Under the pieces are notes generated by a model. The model ran no database searches and had not been told where the DNA came from. It saw only the letters and a list, made by a program, of their open reading frames with translations. Position numbers and translations under genes: made by a program. Below, piece by piece: positions 8,701 through 10,810 of a DNA stretch of 10,810 nt (position 1 is the stretch's first letter; the number at the start of each line of letters is the position of its first letter). The stretch is from Vibrio sp. 10N.286.49.B1. Lineage in GTDB: Bacteria > Pseudomonadota > Gammaproteobacteria > Enterobacterales > Vibrionaceae. The stretch covers positions 41,877 through 52,686 of the forward strand of contig NZ_MCUW01000036.1 of assembly GCF_002873335.1 (NCBI RefSeq), in the 5' to 3' direction.

Positions 8701-9875
8701 TGGTTGACTCGCCCATCTGAATCAGCCATATTTTCTACTGGATTCGTTAAAAATCGAAACTTAACTCCCTCAAGTTCTGCGGCTTCAATCTCATGCAGTT
8801 CAGCGGGCATTTCATGGCGGGTTCGTCGATAGATAATGGTTGTTTTCGCCCCCTCTCTAATCGCAGTTCTAGCACAATCAATCGCGGTATTGCCGCCACC
8901 AATGACAGCGACCTTTTTTCCGACTTTAAATGATTGGTTAGTCATCATGTCTTTAAGAAAGTCGACACCTAAGACACATCCCGGTAGATCGGATCCGGGG
9001 TAAGGCATATTGACGGCCTTCGTTGCCCCAACCGCTAAACACACCGCTTCATAGTTATCGGTGAGCTCATCAAGCGTCATGTCGCTACCTAGCTTGATGT
9101 CGGTATGAATTCGCATGCCACCGCGGCACATTAATTCAATTTCTTTGTCTAGCGTTGCTTTAGGTAGCCGGTATTCAGGGATACCGTAACGCAGCCAACC
9201 GCCGGCTTCAGGCATGGACTCAAACACATCCACAGCAAAACCTTGATAACTTAAGTAATAGCCACAAGCCAAACCTCCAGGCCCAGCCCCCACTACCGCG
9301 ACGCGGTGACCGTTATATGGCCGCTTTTCAGGTGTAAATTGCTCGGAAAGCGATAAATCAATATCAGCAGCGTGGCGCTTTAATTGCCGAATCGCCACAG
9401 GTTCATCGACTAAGCTACGGCGACATTCATGCTCACAAAATGCAGGGCACACACGACCAATGGAGATAGGCATCGGCAGTGTATCTTTGATAACCTCAAC
9501 CGCTTTAGAGTGGTCTTGTTGCGCAATGTGATAGAGATAGGTTTGTATGTCTACGTTGGCGGGACATGCAACTTTGCAAGGGGCTTCACAATCAGCATTA
9601 TGATCGGCAAATATACGATTTAAGGCTTGGCGGCGCAGTGTATTAATTTGCGCTGATTGAGTGACTATCGTCATCCCGTCCTCAATGCAGGTCGCGCATG
9701 CTTTTACAATACCTTTGCCCACGATTTCCACAACGCACAAATCGCACGACTGTTTATTAGGATGCTGACTGATAGAGCACAGTGAAGGGACATCAATTTG
9801 AATATCTTTTGCGACATCCAAGATACTCTTTTGCTCGCGCAATAGGTAAGTTTGACCATTAATTGTTACATTCAT
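5757..9875 (-). CDS. Fused formate dehydrogenase: ferredoxin, GltD-type flavoprotein and molybdopterin domains
   Basis: The product oxidises formate to CO2 at a molybdenum bis-MGD site and probably passes electrons to NAD(P)+ within one chain of 1372 residues. Domains in order are: (1) a NuoG-type [2Fe-2S] domain (1-80; Cys33, 44, 47, 60); (2) a GltD N-terminal iron-sulfur domain (90-165; Cys96, 100, 104, 143, 147, 151); (3) a FAD/NAD(P)-binding GltD-like module (190-500) with GAGPGG (196-201), GGGNTA (326-331), YRRTRHEMPAE and GDFRRGPATAIEAIADG; (4) a CLECGC motif near 567-572; (5) two [4Fe-4S] ferredoxin motifs (Cys618-628, 659-669); (6) the catalytic domain with its own cluster (Cys695, 698, 702, 732), Lys734, active-site Cys823-His824 in DHCARLCHASTV (codon TGC at 7407-7409), Arg1018 in PLRGQSNVQGSCDMGALP, and a C-terminal dinucleotide-binding domain. 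ATG 9875 is chosen because the ferredoxin fold starts there, after AAGAGA; the frame stays open to 9950. It is probably soluble and cytoplasmic, with no twin-arginine signal. NADP rather than NAD is possible, since GltD uses NADPH. Confidence 0.92.
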   Translation of the reverse strand: MNVTINGQTYLLREQKSILDVAKDIQIDVPSLCSISQHPNKQSCDLCVVEIVGKGIVKACATCIEDGMTIVTQSAQINTLRRQALNRIFADHNADCEAPCKVACPANVDIQTYLYHIAQQDHSKAVEVIKDTLPMPISIGRVCPAFCEHECRRSLVDEPVAIRQLKRHAADIDLSLSEQFTPEKRPYNGHRVAVVGAGPGGLACGYYLSYQGFAVDVFESMPEAGGWLRYGIPEYRLPKATLDKEIELMCRGGMRIHTDIKLGSDMTLDELTDNYEAVCLAVGATKAVNMPYPGSDLPGCVLGVDFLKDMMTNQSFKVGKKVAVIGGGNTAIDCARTAIREGAKTTIIYRRTRHEMPAELHEIEAAELEGVKFRFLTNPVENMADSDGRVNQIELEIMELGEPDSSGRRRPVSTGKTIIESFDTVISALSQKPDADFLKAAKHSLPLTDWGTAASDSESMHHGYNIYSIGDFRRGPATAIEAIADGKKAADAIERFILQGHFKPERTQFNSHKAERISLVRQTEYLQEPARPRAQAEQLDVGACQTTYKEVELDIDSERAISEASRCLECGCQANTQCDLRDYATEYQVDYREIDTNERKMFPVDKSSEFIVFDANRCISCGSCVHACQTESVHGILNFSESSHRPSFPDNAMMGDSNCVQCGACVQVCPTGALVDKRDKSHSRIEMLTPVKTICTYCGVGCRVELYVDASSNKIRYVKGDKTSPVNQGMLCVKGRFGFDFIDSEERLTTPLIRKSGKLEPASWSETIDYVANKFSKIKAMHGSDSLAGFSSAKTTNEDNYAFQKLLRREFGTNNIDHCARLCHASTVTGLEAAFGSGAMTNDIPSIKHSDVIFIIGSDTSAAHPIIGSHIKQAVADGATLVVADPKRIDMVDHASLYLRHRPGTDVMLLNAIMHQIVLNGWQDDEYIADRTEGYREFVLEINKPAYSASNAELITGVPAADIEKMAQIIGTANVSSVYYSMGITQHTTGHDNVRSIANLQMLCGNVGIEGGGINPLRGQSNVQGSCDMGALPTDYPGYQKVTNPEVQAKFAKAWHSQDLPKDRGLTLTEIIDAACDGNMKALYVMGENPVLSDPDQAHVLKGLKNLDFLVVQDIFLTETAQLADVVLPSYSFAEKAGHFTNTERRVQRLVPAVKAPGEAMEDWRIIQHIANAMGGEWQYQTVQDITEEIAQVTPQYKGIRWESIGGNGLQWPCNDVKPFGTRIMHKDQFIRGKGAMAAIPFEYAAELPDEAFPLTLTTGRLLEQFHTGTMTRKTKGLDNLAGPRVMISVEDAERLDIGNGESVTLISRRGEISAPAFVTKKMQQGVVFVPFHFAESAANKLTNTATDPYAKIPEFKVSAVRLEKTREVILT

Positions 9876-9990
9876 ATAGAGCCATCTCTTTAAAATCATT
9901 GACACATGGCCCACTGTGCTCTGCGCTTTAAAGCAGAACCTTGCTAGCATAAGCAGAGAATTGCTAAGCTAATTCGGGCGAACCTAATTC

Positions 9991-10022
9991 ATCATACAAA
10001 TACAATTAATCATACAAATACA
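9991..10022. repeat. Two perfect 14-bp direct repeats, possible operator
   Basis: ATCATACAAATACA occurs at 9991-10004 and again at 10009-10022, a period of 18 bases. Read on the minus strand each copy holds TATGAT, a -10-like hexamer, about 120-140 bases before the dehydrogenase start codon. The pair may be an operator overlapping promoter elements. The repeats are certain; the role is inferred. Confidence 0.65.
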
Positions 10023-10152
10023 TGCATGTCCACATAGTCAGTATGGATTTGAGAATCAGGTTATAACGAACCATTAGCAATGCCCTGAAACAACAGTCAG
10101 CAACACAGTGGTCGAACAAGTTAAAAAGAGAATTTTGGGTGCTCGCTGGGGA

Positions 10153-10167
10153 TCTCTATCATAGAGA
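10153..10167. repeat. 15-bp palindrome (TCTCTA-TCA-TAGAGA)
   Basis: Two perfect 6-base arms surround a 3-base centre. It lies about 90 bases upstream of the TATAAT box of the plus-strand gene and may be a regulator binding site. No regulator gene is adjacent in the window. Confidence 0.5.
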
Positions 10168-10255
10168 CTTAAAATAGGAGCTATCTGTGTTTATTATAAC
10201 CACACATGTAGAAAGGATAAATGTTGTCCGTTCTAAAACGAGACCTTGAGTGGCG

Positions 10256-10261
10256 TATAAT
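10256..10261 (+). promoter_or_regulatory. -10 box of probable promoter for the four-span membrane protein
   Basis: A perfect TATAAT lies 73 bases before the chosen ATG at 10335. No good -35 is present at 16-18 bases. The nearest is TTCTAA at a spacing of 19, so the promoter may be weak or activated. Confidence 0.4.
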
Positions 10262-10334
10262 GGTAAATTTGATACAAACTTCATTGCTATGCTTCTGTTC
10301 ATCAACACCGTAATAAATGAATAGAGGATCACCA

Positions 10335-10742
10335 ATGACATTGCTTAAAGATATCGCCCTGAGTTCGGTTATCACGACTGCTGTTATGCTTAGCTTGCAC
10401 GCTTCTTGGGATTGGGTTTTCATTGCTAGCTTGGAGGTTGCTGTATTAGCTTCTATTATCCTCGCCAGTATGCTCAAAGGGGCAATATCGCTAGAAAAGG
10501 TCATGGCATCGCACTTTTTACGCCATCAAACCTTCCCAAAACTAAAGCGTGGTATCTCGTCTTATATCATTTTAGTGGGTTCAAAGTTTGCCGCTATGGC
10601 CATTATCGCCCTGATTTTCAAGCAGCACGTGGCATTTACCGGCGCATTTAGTGGTGTAGTCGCATTTTTCGCGATCATCTTTGCTGTGCTTGGCATTGAA
10701 GCATTAATTGCACGTTTGAAACTGCAGCCAGTATTCAGCTAA
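10335..10742 (+). CDS. Four-span inner-membrane protein of unknown function
   Basis: A 135-residue, very hydrophobic protein with four predicted membrane spans at about 7-23, 27-47, 76-95 and 101-124. The loop between spans 2 and 3 (about 48-75) is rich in Lys, Arg and His (residues 48-72) and so probably cytoplasmic. Both ends should also lie in the cytoplasm by the positive-inside rule. The start is ATG 10335, because GAGGA sits 6 bases upstream; the in-frame ATG at 10317 has no ribosome binding site. It is divergent from the formate dehydrogenase gene and could share its control region, but no motif links it to formate metabolism. I do not recognise the family; a small transporter, a complex subunit or an envelope stress protein are all possible. 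No downstream gene is visible on this strand. Confidence 0.8.
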   Translation: MTLLKDIALSSVITTAVMLSLHASWDWVFIASLEVAVLASIILASMLKGAISLEKVMASHFLRHQTFPKLKRGISSYIILVGSKFAAMAIIALIFKQHVAFTGAFSGVVAFFAIIFAVLGIEALIARLKLQPVFS

Positions 10743-10789
10743 ATCTCTATTCTCAATCCAAACGCTCCGATTTCATGTCAGATAGACGT

Positions 10790-10810
10790 AAAAAAGCCCC
10801 GTCATTTCTG
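10790..10810 (-). terminator. Part of a terminator cut by the window end
   Basis: A run of six A (10790-10795) followed by GCCCCG is the typical 3' arm of an intrinsic terminator seen from its far side. On the minus strand it reads GGGGC followed by six T. The matching GCCCC arm would lie past the window end. It probably ends a minus-strand gene to the right, and perhaps also the plus-strand membrane gene. Confidence 0.45.

Larger units (their letters stand above)
9876..10334. other. Divergent intergenic region between formate dehydrogenase and membrane-protein genes
   Basis: The 459 bases carry no convincing long gene. From left to right they hold an AAGAGA ribosome binding site for the dehydrogenase; an inverted repeat TCTGC/GCAGA around the palindrome GCTTTAAAGC (9920-9937); two TTGCTA hexamers 20 bases apart (9941 and 9961); the 14-base direct repeats at 9991-10022; a short palindrome at 10153-10167; and a TATAAT box at 10256 for the plus-strand gene. 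A 30-codon open frame with a possible ribosome binding site lies at 10221-10313. The density of repeats suggests that the dehydrogenase is tightly regulated from here. I see no clear FNR, ModE or sigma-54 site. Confidence 0.5.

Noticed and set aside
10153..10167. Similarity of the palindrome to a TetR operator
   Set aside because: The arms look similar but the spacing is shorter than in tetO, and no TetR-family gene is adjacent.
10159..10341. 60-codon minus-strand frame overlapping the start of the four-span protein gene
   Set aside because: No ribosome binding site, and it overlaps the promoter and start of a better supported gene.

Overview
The window looks like a piece of a Vibrio-type gammaproteobacterial chromosome. 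This rests on moderate base composition, typical AAGGA-type ribosome binding sites, a SelO close to the E. coli and Pseudomonas forms, and a formate dehydrogenase of marine gammaproteobacterial style. It is ordinary bacterial chromosome: no rRNA, tRNA, CRISPR array, transposase or phage gene is visible. All large genes are on the minus strand; one small membrane-protein gene at the right end is on the plus strand.

Left part (1-3835): a sugar-uptake module read right to left as response regulator (gltR-like), sensor kinase (gtrS-like) and periplasmic glucose-type binding protein (gtsA-like). The gaps are only 34-35 bases, so the three probably share one transcript. The order matches the Pseudomonas gltR-gtrS-gtsABCD-oprB locus as I know it, so the permease and ATPase genes are expected just left of the window. 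The 154 bases after gtsA hold three separate repeat structures: a strong stem-loop, a 19-base tandem repeat with a 21-base period, and a heptamer repeat at the window edge.

Middle (3836-5756): selO, the conserved protein AMPylator, with a -10 box just upstream. Next comes a gap containing a very small, well-formed gene (5454-5552) for a 32-residue single-span membrane peptide with its own promoter and strong ribosome binding site.

Right part (5757-10810): a very large formate dehydrogenase of 1372 residues that joins four modules in one chain: a NuoG-type [2Fe-2S] domain, a GltD-type flavin NAD(P)H oxidoreductase with its iron-sulfur domain, a two-cluster ferredoxin, and a molybdopterin catalytic domain using cysteine rather than selenocysteine. 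This suggests a self-contained formate:NAD(P) oxidoreductase. A 459-base divergent intergenic region with direct and inverted repeats separates it from a plus-strand gene for a four-span membrane protein of unknown function. The window ends inside what looks like a terminator.

The most notable items are the single-chain formate dehydrogenase fusion, the unannotated 32-residue membrane peptide, and the repeat-rich spacer after gtsA. I do not see convincing evidence of a wholly new defence or mobile system.
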